This document shows, piece after piece, positions 26,615 to 34,386 of a stretch of 38,589 bases of DNA (position 1 is its first letter; every line of letters starts with the position of its first letter). This stretch comes from DTU013 sp964490975 (GTDB taxonomy: Bacteria; Bacillota; Clostridia; Acetivibrionales; DTU013). The stretch lies in the NCBI GenBank assembly GCA_964490975.1, contig CAZBEQ010000033.1, forward strand, positions 1-38,589, written 5' to 3'. The notes beneath the pieces were generated by a model. The model did not search any database. It was given only the letters and a program-made list of their open reading frames with translations, and had not been told where the DNA came from. The translations under genes and the position numbers were made by a program.

Positions 26615-27667
26615 TTATTGTACCACAGGAGCATCAGGTTGTGGGGTGACCAGCTCTATGGTTTCAGTTTCCTTGACAAATTCTATCTTGTAACCAAATT
26701 GTTCGGCAATGAATCTCAGCGGCACTACAGTCCTGTTGTTCAAGCTTGTAGGCGGAACCTCCAGAATTACTTCCTTGCCGTTCACAAACGCTTTTTGGTT
26801 AGCAAGCTGGAGTTCTATCTTAGTACCATCCTTCTCGATTATGACTGTTTTAGTCTGCGCAGTCCAGGTAACTGTTGCTCCAAGGCCTTCGGTCAAAGCC
26901 CTTACAGGCACCAGTGTCCTGCCTTCCCTGATTACCGGCGGTGTATCGAATTTGAATGAAAAGCCATGTGGTACTATACTGTCTACAGGTAGTATCTTGT
27001 CGTTTGGATACTTCTTTTTTAGTTCATTTTCCGTTTCTGCGATCTGTTCCATTTCCTTTTCAGTGTAAGTAGCACGAACCATCTCTCTGAGCTGCTTTCT
27101 TGTATCGTTCAGCTCTGCTTTGCGAGTCTTGATTTCTTCCTTCATTACACGAAGCTGTTCCTTCAGTTTCGTTGACTGTGTACCGTTCTGTTTCAGAGCC
27201 TCCTTATACTTTGCTTCAAGTTCAAGGCTGGCTTTCTCAAGCTCTTTGAGCTTGTTCAGAAGCTCTATGCTTGCTTGATCCGCAGACTGGGAAACCTTTT
27301 TTTCGGAGTTGCTGTTGTTAGTTTTAACCTTACCCGCACCTTTGCCATTGTTCTTTACATCTTCCTTTACAGCCTGTGTCGCATCATATGTAACTTTGCC
27401 GTCCTGTATTGCTGCTCCTTCGGTGCTTCCGGCTGCTGTTCCTTCGGTGGTTCCGGTAGTAGCTCCGGCAGTAGCTCCGGTAGTAGCTCCGGTAGTAGCT
27501 CCGGCTGCTGTTCCATTATCAGGCGCTGGTGTTGTCGTTCCTTCAGTGCTGCTTCCGGAAGTGCTCCCGTTTCCGGCTGGTGTGTCTGTACCTTCGGTTG
27601 CAAACACAAACGAAGACATTGTAATAACTAAAACGGCTACAAGTAAAGTACTAAGAAACTTCTTCAT
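26615..27667 (-). CDS. Secreted stalk-domain (copper amine oxidase N-terminal-like) protein
   Basis: A 350-residue exported protein. The signal peptide covers residues 1-23 (MKKFLSTLLVAVLVITM...). A Gly/Ala/Thr/Glu-rich segment follows (~24-85) that includes GATT repeats. A strongly charged coiled coil occupies ~130-210 (LNKLKELEKASLELEAKYKE). A C-terminal copper amine oxidase N-like domain runs from ~235 to 345 with two half-repeats: REGRTLVPVRALTEGLGATV and NNRTVVPLRFIAEQFGYKI. The domain is a surface-protein module, not an enzyme. ATG at 27667 lies 8 bases from GGGAG. The first gene of a likely operon with sigI-rsgI, so it may be the surface partner or target of that pathway. Confidence 0.85.
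   Translation of the reverse strand: MKKFLSTLLVAVLVITMSSFVFATEGTDTPAGNGSTSGSSTEGTTTPAPDNGTAAGATTGATTGATAGATTGTTEGTAAGSTEGAAIQDGKVTYDATQAVKEDVKNNGKGAGKVKTNNSNSEKKVSQSADQASIELLNKLKELEKASLELEAKYKEALKQNGTQSTKLKEQLRVMKEEIKTRKAELNDTRKQLREMVRATYTEKEMEQIAETENELKKKYPNDKILPVDSIVPHGFSFKFDTPPVIREGRTLVPVRALTEGLGATVTWTAQTKTVIIEKDGTKIELQLANQKAFVNGKEVILEVPPTSLNNRTVVPLRFIAEQFGYKIEFVKETETIELVTPQPDAPVVQ
27453..27500. repeat. 12-bp tandem repeat in the stalk-protein gene
   Basis: Four head-to-tail copies of CCGGTAGTAGCT (second copy has one change), encoding Gly-Ala-Thr-Thr/Ala units on the minus strand. In frame, so copy-number change would not break the protein. Confidence 0.9.
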
Positions 27668-27709
27668 AAAGGACACTCCCTTCAAAATTTGTTATTCACA
27701 TATTCATAC

Positions 27710-27735
27710 AACGAAGTCTCTGATTTTTGGAGGGT
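27710..27735 (-). promoter_or_regulatory. Possible SigI-type promoter
   Basis: Minus strand ACCCTCC followed by AAAAA (27735-27724) and, about 15 bases after the C-rich block, CGTT (27713-27710). SigI promoters are described with a C-rich -35 followed by As and a CGAA/CGWA -10, so this differs by one base at -10. It lies ~45 bases before the stalk-protein ATG and would make the operon autoregulated. Confidence 0.35.
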
Positions 27736-27754
27736 CTTGTACAAAAATTTTCAG

Positions 27755-28193
27755 CATGGTGTTTAGAATTTCAGTTTTTGGGACGCATCTTAGACGGTGA
27801 CGCTACATAATTCAGAACTCTACTGCATTATTGCCTTAAAATGTGGCAACGCAAACAAACACGCGCCCATAAATTGAAATTTTAAGCAGGACGGTATAAT
27901 CATGGTGTTTAGAATTTCAGCTTTTGGGACACATCTTAGACGGTGACGCTACATAATTCAGGATTCAGCCACATTATCAACCCTATAATGTGGCAACGCA
28001 AACAAACACGCGCCCATAAATTGAAATTTTAAGCAGGACGGTATAATCATGGTGTTTAGAATTTCAGCTTTTGGGACAATTTCCAGACGATAACACTACA
28101 TAATTCAGGATTCAGCCACATTATCAACCCTATAATGTGGCAATGTATATAAACATGCGCCCATAAATTGAAATTTTAAGCAGGACAGTATTA
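27755..28193. repeat. Three tandem ~146-bp palindromic repeats
   Basis: Copies start at 27755, 27901 and 28048 with CATGGTGTTTAGAATTTCAG and end with TTGAAATTTTAAGCAGGAC. Copies 1 and 2 are closest at their outer parts, 2 and 3 in the centre. Each unit is itself an imperfect palindrome: its start pairs with its end, and copies 2 and 3 have a perfect central stem GCCACATTAT/ATAATGTGGC around CAACCCT (27968-27994 and 28115-28141). No coding. They separate the stalk-protein promoter from the ABC-F promoter. Confidence 0.92.
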
Positions 28194-28208
28194 ATGCCCG
28201 AATATATA

Positions 28209-28217
28209 TGTTATAAT
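28209..28217 (+). promoter_or_regulatory. Extended -10 promoter of the ABC-F genes
   Basis: TGTTATAAT matches an extended -10 (TG-N-TATAAT). There is no good -35, as expected for that class. It starts 15 bases after the last repeat copy. The ~75-base leader contains CCTGC/GCAGG, which could form a small stem. Confidence 0.5.
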
Positions 28218-28297
28218 CCACAGGGGTCAATTCCTGCAGCCGATAAAGCAGGCACGGGAGATACCTTATAAAATATAAAGAGAAGGATGTTAAATTT

Positions 28298-29914
28298 ATG
28301 ATAAGCACCACCGGTATATCCCTGAGGTTCGGGGAACGGGTACTATTTGAAGATGTTAATATCAAGTTCACGCCGGGCAACTGCTACGGCCTTATCGGCG
28401 CGAACGGATCGGGAAAATCTACCTTTTTGAAGATATTGTCCGGGGAGATCGAGGCCAACACCGGAGAGGTCACTATTGAGCCCGGCAAGAGACTTGCGGT
28501 TTTGAAGCAGAACCATTATGAGTTTGATGACTGCGATGTTCTGCGGACCGTAATGCTTGGCCACAAAAGGCTTTGCGACATAATAGATGAAAAGGAGCTG
28601 CTCTACAGCAAATCAGAGTTCACTGAAGAGGACGGTATAAGGATATCGGAGCTGGAGGCCGAGTTCTCCGAGCTAAACGGCTGGGAGGCCGAATCTGAGG
28701 CTGCCACACTGCTTAACGGTCTTGAAATCGGAGAAGAATTTCACTACAAGCACATGGGCGATCTGGATGGCAATATAAAGGTCAGGGTGTTGCTGGCGCA
28801 GGCGCTTTTCGGCGCACCGGATATTCTGCTGATGGACGAGCCCACAAACCATCTGGACGTGGCGTCTGTCACATGGCTGGAGAATTTTTTGTACAATTTT
28901 GAGAATACGGTGATCGTTGTATCCCATGACAGGCATTTTATGAACAAGGTCTGTACACATATCGCAGATATTGATTTCAGTAAAATACAGCTCTATACCG
29001 GCAACTACGATTTCTGGTATGAGTCGAGCCAGTTGGCCCTTGCGCAGGCCAGGGACATGAATAGGAAAACCGAAGCTAAAATAAAAGAACTACAGGAATT
29101 CATACAACGCTTCAGCGCAAACGCGTCAAAGTCCAAGCAGGCCACATCACGTAAAAAGCAGCTTGAGAAGCTGACTCTTGAGGAGATCAGGCCATCCTCG
29201 CGCAAGTATCCCTTCGTGGATTTCAAGCCGGAGCGTGAGGTCGGCAATGACCTGCTGACCGTTAACGGACTTACGAAAGAAATCGATGGCGTAAAAGTCC
29301 TTGATAATCTAAGCTTTATAATAAACAAGGGTGACAAGGTCGCTTTCGTCGGAACTGATGGATTACCGAAAACCACGCTGTTTAAAATATTGGTCGAAGA
29401 GCTTGAAAAGGACAGTGGAGACTTCAAATGGGGCATCACTACGATCCGCTCATATTTCCCCAAGGATAACTCGGCATATTTTGACGGAGTCGATCTCACT
29501 TTGGTCGAATGGCTCCGTCAGTTCTCTAACGATCAGACAGAAACCTTCCTGAGGGGCTGGCTTGGCAGGATGCTGTTTTCCGGCGAGGAAGCGCTGAAAA
29601 AAGCATCCGTAATATCCGGAGGTGAAAAGGTGCGCTGCATGCTGGCGAGAATGATGCTGTCCGGAGCAAACACACTTATATTTGATGAGCCGACAAACCA
29701 CCTCGACCTGGAATCTATAACAGCGCTCAATAACGGTTTGATCAATTTCAAGGGAACGGTCCTTTTTACTTCGCATGACCATCAGTTTGTGCATACTATA
29801 GCTAACAGGATCATGGAAATTACGCCAAAAGGCCTGATAGATAAACAGATGACATACGATGAATATCTGGAAAGCGAAGATATACAGGCATTGAGAAAGG
29901 AAATGTACAGTTAG
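28298..29914 (+). CDS. ABC-F ATPase, YkpA/YbiT-like
   Basis: A 538-residue cytoplasmic protein with two ATP-binding domains and no membrane part. ABC-F proteins act on the ribosome, as translation factors or in antibiotic protection. NBD1: Walker A GANGSGKST (34-42), a degenerate signature LDGNIKV at ~156-162, and LLMDEPTNHLD at 177-187. The inter-domain linker spans ~240-310 and is charged and helical. NBD2: GTDGLPKTT, signature ISGGEKVR and LIFDEPTNHLD. Length and sequence blocks fit the ~540-residue YkpA type. Start follows GAAGGA by about 10 bases. It directly precedes a second ABC-F gene, whose GTG immediately follows this stop. Confidence 0.93.
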   Translation: MISTTGISLRFGERVLFEDVNIKFTPGNCYGLIGANGSGKSTFLKILSGEIEANTGEVTIEPGKRLAVLKQNHYEFDDCDVLRTVMLGHKRLCDIIDEKELLYSKSEFTEEDGIRISELEAEFSELNGWEAESEAATLLNGLEIGEEFHYKHMGDLDGNIKVRVLLAQALFGAPDILLMDEPTNHLDVASVTWLENFLYNFENTVIVVSHDRHFMNKVCTHIADIDFSKIQLYTGNYDFWYESSQLALAQARDMNRKTEAKIKELQEFIQRFSANASKSKQATSRKKQLEKLTLEEIRPSSRKYPFVDFKPEREVGNDLLTVNGLTKEIDGVKVLDNLSFIINKGDKVAFVGTDGLPKTTLFKILVEELEKDSGDFKWGITTIRSYFPKDNSAYFDGVDLTLVEWLRQFSNDQTETFLRGWLGRMLFSGEEALKKASVISGGEKVRCMLARMMLSGANTLIFDEPTNHLDLESITALNNGLINFKGTVLFTSHDHQFVHTIANRIMEITPKGLIDKQMTYDEYLESEDIQALRKEMYS

Positions 29915-31843
29915 GTGAACTTATTATCAGCAGAAAAAATATCAAAAAGCTATAGCGAAAAGATGCTGCTCAGCCAGATATCACTGGGCATCAATGAGGG
30001 TGAAAAAATCGGTGTTATAGGGATAAACGGTACCGGTAAAACCACCTTGCTCAAAATACTGGCAGGAGAGGAAACCGCAGATGAAGGCACGATCATAAAA
30101 GCCAACGGTCTTCGGATCGAATACCTTCCCCAAAACCCATCCTTCGAAGATGACAACACAGTACTCGAGTGTGTGTTCAAAGGTTCATCACCAGTTATGC
30201 AGCTATTGAGGGATTATGAAGGGGTTCTGCGCAGCATTGAACAAACTCCTGGTGACAGCCGGTTGGAAAACAGGCTTTTGACTCTCATGCAGAAAATGGA
30301 CGCAATGCAGGCCTGGACACTGGAAAGCGAAGCCAAGACCATACTTACAAAGCTTGGGATATATGACTATAATGCTAAAGTGAAAACTCTGTCGGGAGGT
30401 CAGAAGAAACGTGCAGCAATGGCAGCGGCTCTGATCAGCCCGGCAGATCTGCTGATTCTTGATGAACCTACGAACCACATTGACAACGTCACCGTCGATT
30501 GGCTGGAGAAATTTCTAAACAGCCTCAAAGGAGCGCTCCTTATGGTAACCCACGACAGATATTTTCTGGACAGGGTATCAAACAGGATAATCGAGCTTGA
30601 CCATGGAAGGCTGTTCAGCTATCAGACGAACTATACCGGCTTTCTTGAGAAGAAGACTGAGCGCGAAGAACTCGAGATGGCCAATGAAAGAAAAAGGGAA
30701 AATCTATATCGTCAGGAGCTCGAATGGATCAGGCAGGGCGCGCAGGCACGTTCAACAAAGCAGAAGGCCCGTATCGACAGGTTTGAAAAGCTTGAAAGCG
30801 AACAAGGGCCGGCGATATCCGAAAATATTGAGATCAAAGCTGTTTCTTCCCGTCTCGGCAGGAAGATCATCGAACTCTCTCATGTGGGCAAAAGCTTTGA
30901 CGACAGGAACATTATAAATGACCTAAGCTACACCTTATTAAGGGATGACAGGATCGGTATCATCGGTCCCAACGGCAGCGGCAAATCAACATTGCTCAAA
31001 ATCATTGCAGGTTCGCTGACACCCGATTCGGGCCTTGTGACAACAGGTGAAACGGTTAAAATAGGTTTCTTCACACAGGAAAGCTATCATATGGATGATA
31101 GTATGAGAGTCATAGAATACATCAGGGATGAAGCCGAATACCTGACTACTTCAGATGGCATAGTAACAGCATCGCAAATGCTGGAGCTATTCCTCTTCCC
31201 ACCTGCTGTGCAATGGACACCTATAGCCAAGCTGTCAGGCGGAGAAAAGAGGAGGCTGTATCTGCTGCGGGTATTGATGAGCGCTCCGAACGTGCTATTA
31301 CTCGACGAGCCGACAAATGACCTTGATGTGCAGACACTTGCCATTTTGGAAAGCTATATTGACGAATTTCAGGGAGCAGTTATATCTGTTTCACACGACA
31401 GATATTTTCTGGACAGGGTAGCGGAAAAAATATTCCTGTTCAATGGTGACGCTACTATAGAAAGATTTGAAGGCAACTATTCATATTATTCCGAGTGCGT
31501 TCAAAAAGCACAGGATAATATCGAGGCAATACAAAGAGACATGAATGCCCGCGCCAAGGTCACCGCAGCAAACACATCTGATACAGGCAGAGTACCGGAA
31601 AGATCTCTTCGGTTCACTTACAAGGAGCAAAAAGAATTTGAGGGCATAGACGAACTGATCGCAAGCCTCGAAAAAGAAATCGCCGATACCGACGATCTCA
31701 TAAACAGTACAACTGCCGACTACCAGCGTTTACAGCAATTGCTCTCCCAAAAGGAAATACTCGGGAACAAACTAAGCCAGGCAATGGAACGCTGGGTCTA
31801 TCTCAATGAGCTATATGAAAAGATCAACAGCAAGCAGTCCTAG
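29915..31843 (+). CDS. ABC-F ATPase, Uup/YdiF-like with C-terminal coiled coil
   Basis: A 642-residue two-domain ATPase. NBD1: GINGTGKTT, LSGGQKKRAA, LLILDEPTNHID; NBD2: GPNGSGKST, LSGGEKRRLY, LLLDEPTNDLD. The linker with QELEWIRQGAQARSTKQKAR is the ABC-F signature linker of Uup-type members. Residues ~565-642 form a coiled-coil C-terminal domain (ELIASLEKEIADTDDLI), also typical of Uup. It starts with GTG directly after the previous stop (TAG-GTG), so translation is probably coupled. Function is ribosome- or DNA-junction-associated in relatives; a drug-protection role is not predicted by any specific linker motif I can see. Confidence 0.93.
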   Translation: MNLLSAEKISKSYSEKMLLSQISLGINEGEKIGVIGINGTGKTTLLKILAGEETADEGTIIKANGLRIEYLPQNPSFEDDNTVLECVFKGSSPVMQLLRDYEGVLRSIEQTPGDSRLENRLLTLMQKMDAMQAWTLESEAKTILTKLGIYDYNAKVKTLSGGQKKRAAMAAALISPADLLILDEPTNHIDNVTVDWLEKFLNSLKGALLMVTHDRYFLDRVSNRIIELDHGRLFSYQTNYTGFLEKKTEREELEMANERKRENLYRQELEWIRQGAQARSTKQKARIDRFEKLESEQGPAISENIEIKAVSSRLGRKIIELSHVGKSFDDRNIINDLSYTLLRDDRIGIIGPNGSGKSTLLKIIAGSLTPDSGLVTTGETVKIGFFTQESYHMDDSMRVIEYIRDEAEYLTTSDGIVTASQMLELFLFPPAVQWTPIAKLSGGEKRRLYLLRVLMSAPNVLLLDEPTNDLDVQTLAILESYIDEFQGAVISVSHDRYFLDRVAEKIFLFNGDATIERFEGNYSYYSECVQKAQDNIEAIQRDMNARAKVTAANTSDTGRVPERSLRFTYKEQKEFEGIDELIASLEKEIADTDDLINSTTADYQRLQQLLSQKEILGNKLSQAMERWVYLNELYEKINSKQS

Positions 31844-31904
31844 TTAGCCTTACCGGTATTGATCACTGCGCCTTTATTTTTTGTGAATTATTTATGAGTT
31901 ACCT

Positions 31905-33485
31905 TCAGCTCTTTCTCATATCTGCGCTGAAAGCTGTCAGAGGAAGGAATTTATTAAGGCTGATAATAATCAAACCAATCACAGCCGGTATGGCAGACGA
32001 TATAAAAATATATGCAGAACGTATATCTGCCGGCTGTATCCCATTGGCAGCAATTGTAGCAGGCTGGTCCGGGAGCATTATAAGCTGGTATCCGTATTGG
32101 CCAATGCCATATAGCGATGGCTGGAACACATATATTTCCTGAAAATAGAAGCTGCCCCAGTTCATAATGAAGTTCAATACTACAATGACAAGCAAGGGGG
32201 CAAGCGCTGCCTTGAAATACTGTCCATTACTGAGCGGATTACCTTTAAGCTTCCCTGAAGATATAGAGAAATGAAGCGCAAACGCGCCTGCAACAGAAAG
32301 CGCTGAATTAATTATGATCGGGAATATCGTATCAATAATACCGGCCTTTTTGAACAGCAAATATTCTCCTACAGTATTGTTTCCAAGAGAAATAAAGGCA
32401 ACCAATAGCAAGGGATAGAAAACTTTACTCACATTCAACGGATATGCCAGCAAAAGTGTCATGAGCCCGTAAATAATACTGCTCAACAGGCTGTACCTGA
32501 ATGAATTTGATAATGCATTCATAAATTCACTATTCTGCAGCAGCATCTCCAAGGCTTTCCCAAACCCTTCCCCCTTTGGGATAAAGGTCATGCAGATCAT
32601 TGTAACAGACGCTGCCCCAAAAAGGATAAAACCTATAATTCCAAATATGGATCTGCGTGTTCTGCCAACAATGTCTTTTCTTGCGCCCAGCTCGCCTACA
32701 TAGTTAGTAATCTCCGGTATTACCATATATAATATGAAAAGAAATACTACATTGATAGTCAGTTGGAAGAGTACTTTCACAGCCCACATTGCATTTGCCG
32801 TACTTAAGTCCATAGCAGTAAGACCTGTCCTGAATATAAGTAAATCCAGTATCTCAGATGAATCGTGGACAAGAGGGTTTGAAGTCATCAAGATGCTCTC
32901 TGTGTCAGGAGACAGGATCATCATAACTTTGGCAGCAGCATATCCGGTAATGGCTAAAGCTACCCTTCCTGCTCCCCCTCGCCTGGTGTTGCTTTCACAT
33001 AACAGCACTCCTATTATCACAGGTATATATACATTTCTTATAGCTTCCATAGCTGCATATAAAAACGGGTAAAGGGTCGAATCCGCTAAAAAGATGACAG
33101 GTTCGATCCCTGCAGTCATCAGTAGCTGATTAACGGTACCGTTTACTGAAAGCAAATCCATACATACACCTGTGAAGGATGAAACGGGAATAAATGCAGG
33201 TATCGCTATGAGCACTATAGCACACGTTTTAATTATTCGCCCTGGCAGCCTTGATATGCATATTATAAGAAGTACCGCCAGTAAACAAGTTAATACTATA
33301 GAAACAGAGCTCATCAAAAGAGTGTTTTTAATGGCGATGGGAAATTCCTTGTTCTCAAACAGTGACAAGTAGCTGGAAGAGCCTAACGTTTCAATAAATG
33401 CCTGAACTGCCGGTATGATCTTGAAAATAGCAAAAATAGCCAATGCCGGCAATGCTATTATCAATGCAACTATCTTTTTCTTCAT
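31905..33485 (-). CDS. Fused two-domain sugar-type ABC permease (MalF/MalG-like)
   Basis: A 526-residue membrane protein with about twelve hydrophobic segments. Residues ~1-260 resemble a MalF-type permease (KNTLLMSSVSIVLTCLLAV, then an EAA-loop-like AAMEAIRNVYIPVIIG). Residues ~280-526 resemble a second permease (ALSNSFRYSLLSSIIYGLM, then FKKAGIIDTIFPIIINS). Permeases of this family are usually two separate ~300-residue proteins. Here the halves are fused and divergent, and no substrate-binding protein or ATPase gene is adjacent. The ATG at 33485 is preceded by a weak AAAAGATG context only. Substrate unknown; it may use a shared MsmK-type ATPase encoded elsewhere. Confidence 0.65.
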   Translation of the reverse strand: MKKKIVALIIALPALAIFAIFKIIPAVQAFIETLGSSSYLSLFENKEFPIAIKNTLLMSSVSIVLTCLLAVLLIICISRLPGRIIKTCAIVLIAIPAFIPVSSFTGVCMDLLSVNGTVNQLLMTAGIEPVIFLADSTLYPFLYAAMEAIRNVYIPVIIGVLLCESNTRRGGAGRVALAITGYAAAKVMMILSPDTESILMTSNPLVHDSSEILDLLIFRTGLTAMDLSTANAMWAVKVLFQLTINVVFLFILYMVIPEITNYVGELGARKDIVGRTRRSIFGIIGFILFGAASVTMICMTFIPKGEGFGKALEMLLQNSEFMNALSNSFRYSLLSSIIYGLMTLLLAYPLNVSKVFYPLLLVAFISLGNNTVGEYLLFKKAGIIDTIFPIIINSALSVAGAFALHFSISSGKLKGNPLSNGQYFKAALAPLLVIVVLNFIMNWGSFYFQEIYVFQPSLYGIGQYGYQLIMLPDQPATIAANGIQPADIRSAYIFISSAIPAVIGLIIISLNKFLPLTAFSADMRKS

Positions 33486-33616
33486 CTTTTCGCCCCACTT
33501 TTCTCTGTCTGCGCCAGCTACACATACATGATTAGATTATACAAATAAAAATAAAATTCTGCAATTATTTACAGGATTTTATACTCAAAAGCATCTATGT
33601 CTCCTAGCATCAATGA

Positions 33617-33661
33617 AAAATGGGTCAAATACCATGTATGTCATGGTATCGGACCCATTTT
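33617..33661. terminator. Long bidirectional terminator hairpin
   Basis: AAAATGGGTC pairs with GACCCATTTT, enclosing an inner ACCATG/CATGGT stem. A-run on the left and T-run on the right allow termination on both strands; it follows the small minus-strand gene at 33693-33848. Confidence 0.75.
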
Positions 33662-33692
33662 CAAGTGATCAGCTTTTAGCTTTTAATAAGTG

Positions 33693-33848
33693 TCAACATT
33701 TCTTGCAGTTAGGCCCTCCGATTCCTCCGATTCCTCCAAATATTCCGGGACATATCAGAAGAATGACTACTATAATAATGATCAGCCACCATATCCATTC
33801 ATTTCCGCACCCGAAAATCGGACCAAAACCTCTTTCTTCATCTGCCAT
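33693..33848 (-). CDS. Small membrane peptide of 51 residues
   Basis: ATG at 33848 has GGGAG eight bases upstream. The peptide has a polar N-terminus (MADEERGFGPIFGCGN), one strongly hydrophobic helix (WIWWLIIIIVVILLICPG) and a Gly-rich, Cys-ended tail (GGIGGIGGPNCKKC). Such short Gly/Cys single-helix peptides are common among sporulation-linked genes in Firmicutes, but no named family is recognised. Own terminator downstream. Confidence 0.6.
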   Translation of the reverse strand: MADEERGFGPIFGCGNEWIWWLIIIIVVILLICPGIFGGIGGIGGPNCKKC

Positions 33849-34077
33849 CCGTATCACTCCCTTCAGGGTTGCCCCCTGGTCACATATTGATTTTATGGAC
33901 CCCACCACTATATAGTATTAATTAAGGGCAGTTTTTGTTACCCCTTCATGTTTGATAAAGGCTTTATAAATCACATTGGCTGTTTCTCAAAATATAATGT
34001 TAGTGTAATGCCTGCTAACTTAACAAAGAAAAGAGGGTTACATTTCCTGACAAAAACGGACAGTAGGGGGAAATCTT

Positions 34078-34386
34078 GTGGCTACATCCGGAAACGCAAA
34101 TAATGTCATTAAAGAAATATTGTCCAGATTTCATCCTGACGCAGCTGTTGATACACAAAAGTGCAATCAACAGGGAAACGGTATGGACCCATCTCAGGCC
34201 TTAATTATAACCGCGCTTCTGGCTGGAGTGCTGGAGGTCACCTCTGTCCTGATCAACAGAGACCAGACCGTAGAAATCGTTCTGACAGGTAGTTATAAGC
34301 AAAAGTCAGAGTTGGACATACTGCTTGACAAAATCGGTTCAAAGCCCTTTGATGAGGTGATAAAGGCAATGCTGGAAAGGCTATGA
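34078..34386 (+). CDS. Hypothetical protein, 102 residues
   Basis: A GTG start at 34078 follows GGGGGAAA at a suitable distance. The protein has a polar N-terminal third, a hydrophobic stretch SQALIITALLAGVLEVTSVLI near 39-59 that could be a buried helix or weak membrane segment, and a charged C-terminus. No family is recognised. Its end overlaps the end of the convergent PurA-like gene by 6 bases. The 229 bases upstream (33849-34077) hold no recognised feature beyond an isolated TATAAT. Confidence 0.55.
   Translation: MATSGNANNVIKEILSRFHPDAAVDTQKCNQQGNGMDPSQALIITALLAGVLEVTSVLINRDQTVEIVLTGSYKQKSELDILLDKIGSKPFDEVIKAMLERL

Noticed and set aside
28760..28800. Degenerate ABC signature (LDGNIKV instead of LSGGE) in the first domain of the 538-residue ABC-F protein
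   Set aside because: As I recall, YkpA/YbiT-type ABC-F proteins often carry a non-canonical signature in the first domain; Walker A, Walker B and the second domain are intact, so I do not call it defective.
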